Source: Bacteroidales bacterium (lineage in GTDB: Bacteria; Bacteroidota; Bacteroidia; Bacteroidales; UBA12077). From it: DNA of 64,000 nucleotides. The notes under the pieces were generated by a model. It was not told the DNA's origin and did not search any database. It saw nothing but the letters and a program-made list of their open reading frames with translations. How positions within the stretch are numbered: position 1 is the stretch's first letter; each line of letters begins with the position of its first letter. This document shows, one piece after another, positions 41,265 to 49,825 of the stretch. Both the position numbers and the translations under genes were made by a program. The stretch is from positions 1-64,000 of the forward strand of contig JAEINU010000002.1 of the NCBI GenBank assembly GCA_016342685.1, read 5' to 3'.

Positions 41265-42350
41265 ATGAAAAAAGCAATTTTTATAGTATTAATCCTATAC
41301 GCATTTAACCTTAATGCACAGAATTATGATTTAATTGTTAAGGCCAATGGAGACTCCATAGCTTGCCAAATTGATAGTATAACAGATTCCAAGGTGTATT
41401 TTGAAATGAAATATAATAACAACTGGATTCATACTGTTATAGATAAATATGAGATTATTGAATATAAATATGATGTTGTAAATAAAAAGCTGGCAGTTTT
41501 TAAATCGGGCAGTTCTTATATTGACCAAATAAGAAAACCTGCTAATTATACAGATAAGGTCATGTATGCTAATAGGTATTTGTTTGGACCTTCTGCATTT
41601 GGAATAGATAAAAGCATGAAAAGCTATACTAATTATAATATCTTTGTACAAGACTTTCAATTTGGTATTTCCGACAGATTTTCTTTAGGTGCAGGAACTT
41701 CAATTATATTAAACCCTGTTTATATCATGCCAACCTATACTTATCAGATTAATGATAAATCTGCACTTGCAGTTGGTGATTTATTTCTGTTTACTACATA
41801 TGATAATTTTGTTTATGGCAATCTTTTTTATGGATTATATACTCGTGGTAGTTTGGATAACAATTTTACCATCGGAGTAGGATTATGGACATCAATAGAA
41901 GGTAAAGATGAAACGGAAACAATTGATCCTGACATGAATCCTTCTTTCATAGAATATAATACAAGAATTAATACAGTATCTCCAGCCTTTAATTTTTCAA
42001 CACAACTTAAATTATCGAGTAATTTATACTTTATTTCCGAAAATTATGGATTAAAGCTAAACATGAGTCCTGTGGCTGAATTAAAAGAAGATAATTCATC
42101 TTATGGTGAAATTACAGTTCGTTCAGAACATTTTGCCAGAGAAGAAACTATAGTGGCTGGTATTTTAGGATTACGTATTATAAATAAAAAAAATCCTTTA
42201 AAAAGTTGGCAGATAAGCGCTGTCTATATTTTTGCAAAACATGAAGAAATTCCTGATAAATATAAACAACCAGGTTGGGAAACATATGATAATGGAAAAG
42301 ATTATTCCTTTATACCAATCCCATTAATAAGTTACTCAATAAAATTCTAA
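41265..42350 (+). CDS. secreted outer-membrane barrel-like protein, paralog 2
   Basis: The 361-residue paralog of the preceding gene has the same signal peptide style (NLNAQ), YDLIVKANGDSIACQIDSIT module, NIFVQDFQFGISDRFSLGAG and final SYSIKF. It differs mainly in a middle insert (about residues 200-225, ETETIDPDMNPSFIEYNT) and lacks the DPSCDGCYW segment of paralog 1. It probably is an outer-membrane protein. It is followed by 107 bases before the SDR gene, the largest gap in the run, so a second promoter could lie there. Confidence 0.7.
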   Translation: MKKAIFIVLILYAFNLNAQNYDLIVKANGDSIACQIDSITDSKVYFEMKYNNNWIHTVIDKYEIIEYKYDVVNKKLAVFKSGSSYIDQIRKPANYTDKVMYANRYLFGPSAFGIDKSMKSYTNYNIFVQDFQFGISDRFSLGAGTSIILNPVYIMPTYTYQINDKSALAVGDLFLFTTYDNFVYGNLFYGLYTRGSLDNNFTIGVGLWTSIEGKDETETIDPDMNPSFIEYNTRINTVSPAFNFSTQLKLSSNLYFISENYGLKLNMSPVAELKEDNSSYGEITVRSEHFAREETIVAGILGLRIINKKNPLKSWQISAVYIFAKHEEIPDKYKQPGWETYDNGKDYSFIPIPLISYSIKF

Positions 42351-42457
42351 ATCTACAAATCTTTTAAAACGCTAATTAACAAAAGCTAACACATTTATAT
42401 CAAAATTGCTAATATTCCTAAATATCCGTAACTTGATTTCAATAAACTCAGGTAGAA

Positions 42458-43222
42458 ATGGATTATACATTAATAACTGGAGCTTCAAGTGGTATTGGTT
42501 ATGAGTTGGCTCTTCTTTTTGCTAAAAATGGACATAATTTAATTTTAGTTTCCAGAAATAAAAATAGATTAACTAAAATCACAGATAATCTCAAAAAGGA
42601 TTTTAAGATTGAAACTCATATTATACCTATCGACTTGTCTAATACTAATGCAGCTGAAGAAGTTTTCAGGTTGGTTAAAGAGAAATCGATTACAGTTAAT
42701 TATCTGGTAAATAATGCAGGCTTTTATGTAAAAGGAATCTTTTCTGATAACTCGTGGGATGATGAACAGAATTTAATTCAACTACAATGCCTAACGCATA
42801 CACAACTCACAAAACTACTTCTTCCTAATATGCTTAAGCAGGGAAAGGGTGGCATCCTAAATGTTGGATCAACAGGTTCGTTTGTGCCGGGTCCACATAA
42901 CGCTATTTATTGCGCAGCAAAAAGTTTTGTACTAAGTTTTTCGGAAGCACTCGCAGAAGAACTTTCGGTTACTGGTGTTAGAGTAACGGCGCTATGTCCG
43001 GGTGGTACGAAAACAGCATTTCAACAATTTGACGATAAAAAAAAATCATTTCTTTTCCCTGTAATGAAAGCATCGGTAGTTGCACAAGCAGGATATAAGG
43101 CTTTAATGAAAGGGAAAAGGCTTGCTATTCCCGGATTAACTAATAAGTTTCAGGTAATGCTAGTTAGATTTATTCCACGAAAGCTCGTTACTAAACTAAC
43201 GAGCAGAATGGTTGCTAATTAA
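42458..43222 (+). CDS. short-chain dehydrogenase/reductase
   Basis: The 254-residue SDR has the NAD(P) binding motif ITGASSGIGYELA, the structural NNAG (VNNAGFYVKG) and the active site Ser ... Tyr-x3-Lys in VGSTGSF and YCAAKSF. The CPGGTKTAF motif after the last beta strand is of the classical type. It reduces or oxidises an alcohol/ketone. The C-terminal extension (LVRFIPRKLVTKLTSRMVAN) is typical of the DltE/YqjQ-like lipid-linked subfamily. It is 11 bases upstream of the radical SAM gene. The substrate is unknown. Confidence 0.85.
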   Translation: MDYTLITGASSGIGYELALLFAKNGHNLILVSRNKNRLTKITDNLKKDFKIETHIIPIDLSNTNAAEEVFRLVKEKSITVNYLVNNAGFYVKGIFSDNSWDDEQNLIQLQCLTHTQLTKLLLPNMLKQGKGGILNVGSTGSFVPGPHNAIYCAAKSFVLSFSEALAEELSVTGVRVTALCPGGTKTAFQQFDDKKKSFLFPVMKASVVAQAGYKALMKGKRLAIPGLTNKFQVMLVRFIPRKLVTKLTSRMVAN

Positions 43223-43233
43223 TTTTATAACAC

Positions 43234-44112
43234 ATGAAGCACTTAATCTATGGAATAAAATATCTTGCCAAACACTGGATATTAAGAAAAGATGACCCTC
43301 TTATTTGTGGACTTGTATTGCATAATAAATGTAATCTGCAATGTCGTCATTGTACAATAATAGACCGTGAGAATGCACATATGAGTTTTGAAGAAGCTGT
43401 TAAGGTTATAGATTCTTTTTATTCTGATGGTGGTAGATGTTTGTATTTAGAAGGTGGAGAGCCATTTATTTGGCACGATAATTCACATAATATGGAAGAT
43501 GTTGTGATATATGCAAAAAAGAAAGGATATTATACTGTAGTAATATATACAAATGGAATGCAAACTTTAGAATCAGATGCCGATACTATTTTTGTCAGTG
43601 TTGATGGGTTATTAAAAACTCATGATTACATACGTGGGAAATCTTTCGAACGAATTCTGACTAATATTGAAAGATCCAATCATCCTTCATTGTACGTAAA
43701 CTATACAATAAACTCTGTTAATAAAGATGACATATCAGACTTTTGTAAATATATTAATGAGGTTCCTCAAATCAAAGGAACATTCTTCTATTTCCATACA
43801 CCTTACTATGGTTATGATAATCTTAATATTGATTTAGAAACAAAAAACAAGATTCTAAACAAGCTAATTAAATTAAAAAGTCGGTATAAGATCTTAAATT
43901 CATTTCCAGGTCTGAGATCAGCTATGAGAAATGATTGGAAGAAAAATGTAGATATATGCAGAGTATATGAAGATGGAAAATATTTTAAATGTTGTCGAGA
44001 AAATAAAAATGGAGCACTATGTAATGAATGCGGCTATTTAAGCTATGCCGAAATTGATCAAACATTAAAATTAAAACCGGGAGCAATAATTAGTGCTTTG
44101 AAATATTTCTAA
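43234..44112 (+). CDS. radical SAM protein with C-terminal cysteine-rich region
   Basis: The 292-residue enzyme has the cluster motif C33-x3-C37-x2-C40 (NKCNLQCRHCTI) and the SAM-binding GGE motif in LYLEGGEPF. A second Cys group near the end (CRVYEDGKYFKCCREN ... LCNECGYL) may hold an auxiliary cluster, like SPASM-type enzymes but shorter. The N-terminal KYLAKHWILRKDDPLICGLVLH is basic and hydrophobic and may associate with the membrane. The gene lies between an SDR and a small secreted protein. The chemistry cannot be named from the sequence alone. Confidence 0.75.
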   Translation: MKHLIYGIKYLAKHWILRKDDPLICGLVLHNKCNLQCRHCTIIDRENAHMSFEEAVKVIDSFYSDGGRCLYLEGGEPFIWHDNSHNMEDVVIYAKKKGYYTVVIYTNGMQTLESDADTIFVSVDGLLKTHDYIRGKSFERILTNIERSNHPSLYVNYTINSVNKDDISDFCKYINEVPQIKGTFFYFHTPYYGYDNLNIDLETKNKILNKLIKLKSRYKILNSFPGLRSAMRNDWKKNVDICRVYEDGKYFKCCRENKNGALCNECGYLSYAEIDQTLKLKPGAIISALKYF

Positions 44113-44129
44113 ATCTAAATTCAATACCA

Positions 44130-44726
44130 GTGAAAATTAGAAAGAACATCATATTAATTACAATAATCCTTGTTCATTTATTAATGACCTTAACAACTTT
44201 TGCTAAAGAACCAGATGATATTAAATATACCTTTACTCAAACTGATTCGACTTATTCTTTTTCAGGTAGTTTTAAAATCAAAGCAAATCCAAACTGTCTG
44301 CTTGACATATGTTTTCAACATGAACATATAAGCGCACTTGCCCCAGATGCAAAAGAAGTATTAATTAAGGATCAGGGTAATGATTGGAACCAAATCAGTT
44401 ATACTTATCAGAAATTCATCTATTTTGAAAATAAATCTGTATGGAACAGAAAATTTGATAAAGAAAACATGAGAGTGGATTTTACTCTAATTTCAAGTAA
44501 AAATAATCATGCAATTATGCCAAAAATGGTATCCTCTTCAGGGTATTATCAAATATCTATGAAAGATGAAGAAATAACAGTAAAATATTCTCAGCAGTGT
44601 CAACTAACAAAATCATCCATAACAAATTTATATTTAAACAGAGTAAAAAAAGAAGCTTTGCAATTTATGTACAGATTTTTGAAATATGCAAATACAATTT
44701 GTAACGATTCATTATTAAACAATTAA
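44130..44726 (+). CDS. hypothetical secreted protein, possibly START/SRPBCC-like
   Basis: The protein has 198 residues, with GTG at 44130 as start. A signal peptide or anchor (ITIILVHLLMTLTTFAKE) precedes a beta-rich region: YTFTQTDSTYSFSGSFKIKANPNCLLDICFQHEHISALAP, then DWNQISYTYQKFIYFENKSVWNR and YYQISMKDEEITVKYSQQCQL. The strand pattern recalls SRPBCC (START-like) ligand-binding proteins, but I cannot confirm the family. It probably is periplasmic. It sits between two radical SAM genes with gaps of 17 and 16 bases, so it most likely is part of the same pathway. Confidence 0.5.
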   Translation: MKIRKNIILITIILVHLLMTLTTFAKEPDDIKYTFTQTDSTYSFSGSFKIKANPNCLLDICFQHEHISALAPDAKEVLIKDQGNDWNQISYTYQKFIYFENKSVWNRKFDKENMRVDFTLISSKNNHAIMPKMVSSSGYYQISMKDEEITVKYSQQCQLTKSSITNLYLNRVKKEALQFMYRFLKYANTICNDSLLNN

Positions 44727-44742
44727 TCAAAGATATTTTAAT

Positions 44743-46038
44743 ATGGTATCTGATTTTATAAGAAAAAAAATAAGTCGGTATTTCACTGGTCAAAACGAAA
44801 TAATCTTTCGTAATAATATTCCTTCATCCAGTCTTCTAACTGAAAAACTTTCTGGGATTAATGAGTTAGGTTTATATCTACATATTCCATTCTGTGATCG
44901 AATTTGTCCATATTGTCCATATAACAGGGAAGTATATACTGAAAATCAAGGTTGGAATTATGTAAATGCTATAAAAAAAGAAATAAACACCTATGCATCC
45001 ATAATTGGGAATAAAACCATTACAAGTTTCTATATTGGTGGAGGAACACCAACAACAATGCTTAAAAAAGGAATTGATGAGATTATCAATCACATTTATA
45101 AGCATTTTAATATGAATTGTAATATTCATATGGAAAGCCATCCTAATCATTTAACTTCTGAAAATCTTAATATTCTTGAAACGATAGGTGTAAAACACTT
45201 AAGTATTGGAGTTGAGGCACTTCAGGATAGACATCTAAAAAATCTTGAGAGACCATACACTGTTATGGAAGCTAAAAAAAGTATAGAAAGAGCTGTTGGC
45301 AGAAACTTTGAGTGTGTCAACATTGATTACATTTTTGATTTACCTGGGCAAACTCCATCAGAAATTGAACAAGCAAGTAAGGATCTTGTAAACCTAGGAA
45401 TTCATCAAGCGGCCACTTATCCCCTATTTAAATTCCCTTATACTCGGTTAGGAAAAGAGTTTCATGAAAAACAAAATGCCATTAGTACTATGTTTCGGCG
45501 CAGAAAATTCTTGAAAATATTTGAAGATATTCTATATGACTCAGACTATACACGTTCTTCCGTTTGGGCATTTACTAAAAAAGGTGTCGATAAATATTGT
45601 TCCGTTACTGTTCCATTATACTTGGGTCTTGGTGCTAGTGGGAGTTCTTATTTGAAAGATATTTTCTATGTTAACACTTTTAGTGTGAGTGAATATATTA
45701 ATGCAATTAACAAAGGAAAATCTCCTATTGCTCTCTCAATTGATCTTTCTGAAGAAATGCAAATGGCAGGCTGGCTCTATTGGCGGATATATGAAACCAA
45801 ATTCAAAAAGAGTGATTTTAAAAATAGATTTAAATTAAGTTTTGATGATAAATATGGAAAACAGATGAAAATGCTGAACAGAATGGGCTACCTAAAAAAC
45901 GGAGAAGATCAAATTAGACTATCAGATAAAGGTACATACTGGATTCACGCATTTGAAGACTATTTCTCTATCAATTATATCAATAAATTATGGGGTAATT
46001 CAAAATCTATGGCTTGGCCCAAAAAGATAATTTTATAA
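44743..46038 (+). CDS. HemN-like radical SAM protein
   Basis: The 431-residue protein has the HemN/HemW-type cluster motif C51-x3-C55-x2-C58 (HIPFCDRICPYCPY) plus YIGGGTPTT, the HemN family GGGTP, and SIGVEALQD and DYIFDLPGQTPSE motifs. A C-terminal winged-helix-like region (LSEEMQMAGWLYWRIYETKFKK ... YLKNGEDQIRLSDKG) is present. Such proteins include coproporphyrinogen dehydrogenases, HemW chaperones, heme-degrading ChuW-type enzymes and class C radical SAM methyltransferases. No other heme genes are here, so the role remains open. It ends the run at a strong terminator. Confidence 0.8.
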   Translation: MVSDFIRKKISRYFTGQNEIIFRNNIPSSSLLTEKLSGINELGLYLHIPFCDRICPYCPYNREVYTENQGWNYVNAIKKEINTYASIIGNKTITSFYIGGGTPTTMLKKGIDEIINHIYKHFNMNCNIHMESHPNHLTSENLNILETIGVKHLSIGVEALQDRHLKNLERPYTVMEAKKSIERAVGRNFECVNIDYIFDLPGQTPSEIEQASKDLVNLGIHQAATYPLFKFPYTRLGKEFHEKQNAISTMFRRRKFLKIFEDILYDSDYTRSSVWAFTKKGVDKYCSVTVPLYLGLGASGSSYLKDIFYVNTFSVSEYINAINKGKSPIALSIDLSEEMQMAGWLYWRIYETKFKKSDFKNRFKLSFDDKYGKQMKMLNRMGYLKNGEDQIRLSDKGTYWIHAFEDYFSINYINKLWGNSKSMAWPKKIIL

Positions 46039-46183
46039 GTTTATAAAACTGATGTATTGATTCACACGAATATTAAAAATTAACGTATTATAAATCAAGG
46101 CAATTGTACAAAATGTGATTTCTATTTAAAACATTTCTAAATACGAATACTCAATTATAAAAATCATTTTATAAATTTCACCT

Positions 46184-46224
46184 AACCTTCTTTATTTTAA
46201 AAAGTAAAGAAGGTTTTCTTATTG
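46184..46224 (+). terminator. intrinsic terminator of the cassette
   Basis: AACCTTCTTTA (46184-46194) pairs with TAAAGAAGGTT (46205-46215), followed by TTCTTATTGTTT. With the pckA terminator it brackets the six-gene cassette. Confidence 0.85.
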
Positions 46225-46252
46225 TTTATAAACTAACACAACAAGCATAAAC

Positions 46253-46283
46253 TTTGATGCTTAGAAAATTATTTGTTATTTTG
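46253..46283 (+). promoter_or_regulatory. plsY promoter
   Basis: TTTG at 46253-46256 and TATTTTG at 46277-46283, 20 bases apart, match the Bacteroidota -33/-7 layout with the -7 box one T short of consensus. The plsY start follows 23 bases later. Confidence 0.55.
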
Positions 46284-46305
46284 CCTGTCTTTAAAAATTT
46301 AATTT

Positions 46306-46965
46306 ATGCATATTGTAGTAAACATTATTATTACTATCGTAGCTTACTTATTGGGTTCTATTCCAACATCGGTTTGGATAAGTAGAGCTTTCTATAACAT
46401 TGATATTCGTGATTTCGGAAGTGGTAATGCAGGATCAACAAATACTTTTCGGGTTTTAGGAGTTAAAGCAGGTATAGTTGTTTTTATTGTTGATGTAGTA
46501 AAGGGTTTTGCTGCGGTTAATCTAATTCATTTTACAAATTACTATATTCCACATAGTGGTGATTATATTAACATTCAGTTATTACTTGGTATTGCAGCAA
46601 TGTTAGGACATATATTCCCAATATATGTTGGTTTTAAAGGTGGTAAGGGTGTTGCAACTTTATTCGGAGTTATTTGTGCAATTAGTCTTTACCCAACATT
46701 AATAATGGCTGGTATTTTTGTAGTTACATTAGTTGCTACACGCTATGTTTCTTTAAGTTCAATGGTTGCAGGTTTTTCTTTCCCTGTATTAATAATTGTT
46801 ATATTCAAGGAAACTACTCCAACTTTGGTAATCTTTTCTTTAATTATGGCAATTTTAATGTTGTTCACTCATCAAAAGAATATTGAAAGATTACTTGCTA
46901 AAGAAGAAAAGAAGGCCAATCTTCCTAAGATTAAAAAGAAGAATAAAACCACTGAAAATAAATAA
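46306..46965 (+). CDS. plsY: glycerol-3-phosphate acyltransferase PlsY
   Basis: PlsY moves an acyl group from acyl phosphate to glycerol-3-phosphate, the first step of phospholipid synthesis. The 219-residue protein has several membrane spans. The family motifs are LLGSIPTSVWISR, DFGSGNAGSTNTFRVLG and GHIFPIYVGFKGGKGVAT. It acts in the inner membrane with PlsX (not in this window). It has its own promoter and a basic, Lys-rich tail (KKANLPKIKKKNKTTENK). Confidence 0.95.
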   Translation: MHIVVNIIITIVAYLLGSIPTSVWISRAFYNIDIRDFGSGNAGSTNTFRVLGVKAGIVVFIVDVVKGFAAVNLIHFTNYYIPHSGDYINIQLLLGIAAMLGHIFPIYVGFKGGKGVATLFGVICAISLYPTLIMAGIFVVTLVATRYVSLSSMVAGFSFPVLIIVIFKETTPTLVIFSLIMAILMLFTHQKNIERLLAKEEKKANLPKIKKKNKTTENK

Positions 46966-47156
46966 AAAAGGCTTAAAATTGATTCCATCCTTTTCTTTTT
47001 ATAATATGTAATCTGTAGATAAGAAATTGGACATTCATTCTTTTACAATTTCTGTAACAATTTCTTTATTCTGATCATTTTCTTTTGTTGCTATAATCGT
47101 TCTGATAGAGAAAACTCTTAAAGTATCGAATACGATATATTTACAATTACCGGTCG

Positions 47157-47987
47157 CTATTGTTTAATAAGGTGTATATCTCTTTGGGGGAAAGGAATCT
47201 GTATCTTATTCTCTCTAAACTGCTTATCTATCTCAAAACGCAAATCACTTTTAATATTCTCTACAAAGAAAGCTTCATCTGTCCAAAAGAATAATTGAAA
47301 ATCCAAGGATGACTCTCCAAAATTATTAAATCGAACAAAAGGGCTTGGTTTTTTGGATACTTTTTTGTGATTAACTGCACAATTGTATAATACTTTTTCA
47401 ACCAACCGAACATCTGAACCATATGCAACACCAACGTCAACAGAAAATCTAGTCAATTTCTCAATATGACTCCAATTCACAACATTCTGTGTAATAAATT
47501 TTGAGTTAGGAATTATATGAATGATATTATCTCTGGTTTCAATTTTACTTGTTCTAAATCCAATCTCTTTAACTTTACCAATTTCATCATCAACTTCAAC
47601 CACATCGTTTATCTTCATATTTCGTTCGAAAAGCAAAATCAAACCCGAAACGATATCTTTAAAGATCTCTTGCACACCCAGACCTAACCCGACCAATAAA
47701 GCTGCAGAACCAGCAAGAAGAAAAGTTACCTTAACCCCTATTGTTTGTAGAATTAATAAAATGGCCGAAATCCATAGAAAATATTTCAATAATCGATAAA
47801 TAGTATGACTTTTTCCAATATCTATATTGGGCTTTGGATAGATTTTTCTTTTAAATACCCGATGTATGACCCAAATAATAACTTCGGTAATAAAAAAGAT
47901 AAATACAACCATTAAAAGATTGAAAACAGTAATATGAAAATTCGCGGTTTCAATTACGGAAAAATTTAAAATCTCTCTAATATTCAT
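47157..47987 (-). CDS. MscS-family mechanosensitive channel
   Basis: The 276-residue small-conductance mechanosensitive channel has about three membrane spans. The pore helix TM3 is rich in Gly/Ala/Leu (FLLAGSAALLVGLGLGVQEIFKDIVSG). The beta domain begins LFERNMKINDVVEVDDEIGKVKEIG, followed by RDNIIHIIPNSKFITQ, both typical of MscS. It would open in hypo-osmotic shock. It follows cdaA by 19 bases, which is probably the same transcript and a link between c-di-AMP and osmotic control. Confidence 0.9.
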   Translation of the reverse strand: MNIREILNFSVIETANFHITVFNLLMVVFIFFITEVIIWVIHRVFKRKIYPKPNIDIGKSHTIYRLLKYFLWISAILLILQTIGVKVTFLLAGSAALLVGLGLGVQEIFKDIVSGLILLFERNMKINDVVEVDDEIGKVKEIGFRTSKIETRDNIIHIIPNSKFITQNVVNWSHIEKLTRFSVDVGVAYGSDVRLVEKVLYNCAVNHKKVSKKPSPFVRFNNFGESSLDFQLFFWTDEAFFVENIKSDLRFEIDKQFRENKIQIPFPQRDIHLIKQ

Positions 47988-48006
47988 ATCTTATAATATT
48001 AGGTGT

Positions 48007-48792
48007 TTAATCTAGAGCCAATTCTTTTTCAAGTATTTGACGTAATCGATTGGGGCCAATATTTGTTTCTATACTTTCTTCTTTTGCAAAAGAAATGGCT
48101 CCTGTTTCTTCAGAAACTAATACAACAAGAGCATCTGTTTTTTCTGTTATTCCTAAGGCAGCTCTATGTCTCATACCAAATTGTGGAGGCAAATCGACAT
48201 TTTCGGAAGTAGGTAGAACACATCTTGCGGCAGCAATTCTATCTTCTTTAATTATTACAGCTCCATCGTGTAACGGGCTATTTTTAAAAAAAATACTTTC
48301 TAATAAACGACTTGATGTATCTGCATTTAATATATCGCCTGTTTTTATAAAACTTAGGAGATCTGATTTTTTAGAAATTGCAATTAAAGCTCCTGTTTTA
48401 AAAGCCGACATATTTGAACATGCATTAACAACTGCGTCTATATTTACTTTCTCTTCCTTCTTTTCAGCAAAAGAGAAAATTTTATCGAAAGAGAACTTTC
48501 TACTTCGAATATATCTGGTACTTATAATTAATAGAAACCGACGGATTTCTTGTTGAAACACAATGAGTAATGCAATAACTCCAACACCTATAACCTGCCC
48601 CAAAATACTACTTAACAAGCTCATATTAAGCGCTTTTACAAGCAACCAAAGCAAGTATAGTGAAAAAATCCCAATAAAAATATTGATTGCAGTTGTACCC
48701 CGAATCAGATTGTATATTTGATATAGCAAGAAAGCTACGAGAAGTATATCAAGAATATCTAAAAATCTTATGGAGATAAAAGCTGTGATCAT
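48007..48792 (-). CDS. cdaA: diadenylate cyclase CdaA
   Basis: The 261-residue enzyme makes cyclic di-AMP from two ATP. Three membrane helices (first 80 residues) precede a DAC domain with the catalytic DGA in HDGAVIIKEDRI and RHR in GMRHRAALGITE, the family hallmarks. The messenger often controls K+ and osmotic balance. It sits between folP and mscS on the same strand and has a TACATTTG box (48816-48823) just upstream. In Bacteroidales folP and cdaA are commonly adjacent. Confidence 0.95.
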   Translation of the reverse strand: MITAFISIRFLDILDILLVAFLLYQIYNLIRGTTAINIFIGIFSLYLLWLLVKALNMSLLSSILGQVIGVGVIALLIVFQQEIRRFLLIISTRYIRSRKFSFDKIFSFAEKKEEKVNIDAVVNACSNMSAFKTGALIAISKKSDLLSFIKTGDILNADTSSRLLESIFFKNSPLHDGAVIIKEDRIAAARCVLPTSENVDLPPQFGMRHRAALGITEKTDALVVLVSEETGAISFAKEESIETNIGPNRLRQILEKELALD

Positions 48793-48815
48793 TTATAGAA
48801 CTTATAGTGTTTTAA

Positions 48816-48823
48816 CAAATGTA
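48816..48823 (-). promoter_or_regulatory. -7 element before cdaA
   Basis: TACATTTG on the minus strand, 24 bases upstream of the cdaA start, sits between the folP stop and cdaA. It shares the 13-mer CAAATGTAATAAA (plus strand) with the region upstream of folP, although folP and cdaA could also be one transcript. Confidence 0.5.
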
Positions 48824-48835
48824 ATAAAATTAATC

Positions 48836-49720
48836 TCAATCATGCCAATTCTCGACTTTTGCTTGATCAAACTTAGCATGTAATTTAATCGTTTCTAATG
48901 CTGCTTTAACATCATGAACTCTTAAAATGTTTGCTCCACCCATCAATGCTAAAGTATTAACGACAGTTGTGCCGTTTAAAGCATCTTGTGGTTTTATTTC
49001 CAAAGGCTTGCAAATCATTGATTTTCTGGACACCCCAGCCAAAATTGGGAGCTCAAATATTTTAAAATCATCTAAATGTTTTAATAATTGATAATTGTGA
49101 TCCAGAGTTTTTCCAAAACCAAAACCAGGATCTAAAATAACGTCATTTACTCCCAAGAGACTTAGCTCATCAATTTTCTTTGAAAAATACATCACAATAC
49201 TTTTCACAATATTTTCATATTGTGGATTTTCTTGCATATTTTCAGGAGTTCCTTGCATGTGCATCATAATATATGGAACTCGCAATTCGGCAATTGTTTC
49301 AAACATTTTCTTATCCATTTCTCCTGCCGAAATATCATTTATTATATCAACATCAAAATCCTGAACTACTTGTCTTGCAATATTTGATCGAAACGTATCA
49401 ACAGAAATTATTATTTTAGGAAACTTCTCTCTAATTACTTTTAATGCTATTGATAGTCTTTTGAGTTCCTCATCTTCCGTAACACCCTGTGTTCCTGGTC
49501 TTGATGAATATGCTCCAATATCAAAGATATCACACCCCTCCAAAATCATTTTATCAATCTGCGAAATCAAACTTTCGGCTGATGTATATTTTCCTCCATC
49601 GTAAAAAGAATCTGGCGTAATATTTACGATTCCCATTACTTTCGGGAAACTTAAATCGATTAATTCTCCCTTACAATTGATAGTCAGTTTTCTCGAAAAA
49701 AATGTATCTTTAGGCTGCAT
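48836..49720 (-). CDS. folP: dihydropteroate synthase
   Basis: FolP condenses p-aminobenzoate with dihydropterin pyrophosphate in folate synthesis. The 294-residue TIM barrel has the family motifs VMGIVNITPDSFYDGGKY, DIGAYSSRPGTQGVTEDEE (loop 2), IINDISAG, MHMQGTPENMQ and ILDPGFGFGKTLDHNY, then GVSRKSMI. It is the likely sulfonamide target. The gene is divergent from tmk and upstream of cdaA. Confidence 0.95.
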   Translation of the reverse strand: MQPKDTFFSRKLTINCKGELIDLSFPKVMGIVNITPDSFYDGGKYTSAESLISQIDKMILEGCDIFDIGAYSSRPGTQGVTEDEELKRLSIALKVIREKFPKIIISVDTFRSNIARQVVQDFDVDIINDISAGEMDKKMFETIAELRVPYIMMHMQGTPENMQENPQYENIVKSIVMYFSKKIDELSLLGVNDVILDPGFGFGKTLDHNYQLLKHLDDFKIFELPILAGVSRKSMICKPLEIKPQDALNGTTVVNTLALMGGANILRVHDVKAALETIKLHAKFDQAKVENWHD

Positions 49721-49743
49721 TTTAAAAAGTGTTTATTTCAATA

Positions 49744-49751
49744 CAAATGTA
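49744..49751 (-). promoter_or_regulatory. -7 element before folP
   Basis: TACATTTG on the minus strand, 24 bases before the folP ATG. A TTTG at 49767-49770 lies only 15 bases further up, closer than the 19-21 typical of the -33 box. Confidence 0.45.
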
Positions 49752-49825
49752 ATAAATTGAACTCAGCAAAGTTCTATCGCTAAAGGAATAAAAAAAATAT
49801 ACATACAAAAAATCAACTCTTACAA

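Noticed and set aside
41331-41660. Minus-strand ORF inside the second barrel gene
   Set aside because: It lies wholly inside the plus-strand gene and is low-complexity Ile/Asn/Phe sequence.
46966-47156. Open stretch of about 41 codons on the minus strand after mscS (ends IVTEIVKE)
   Set aside because: It reads like coding sequence but has no start codon, follows a stop and is in a different frame from mscS; too short to call a pseudogene.
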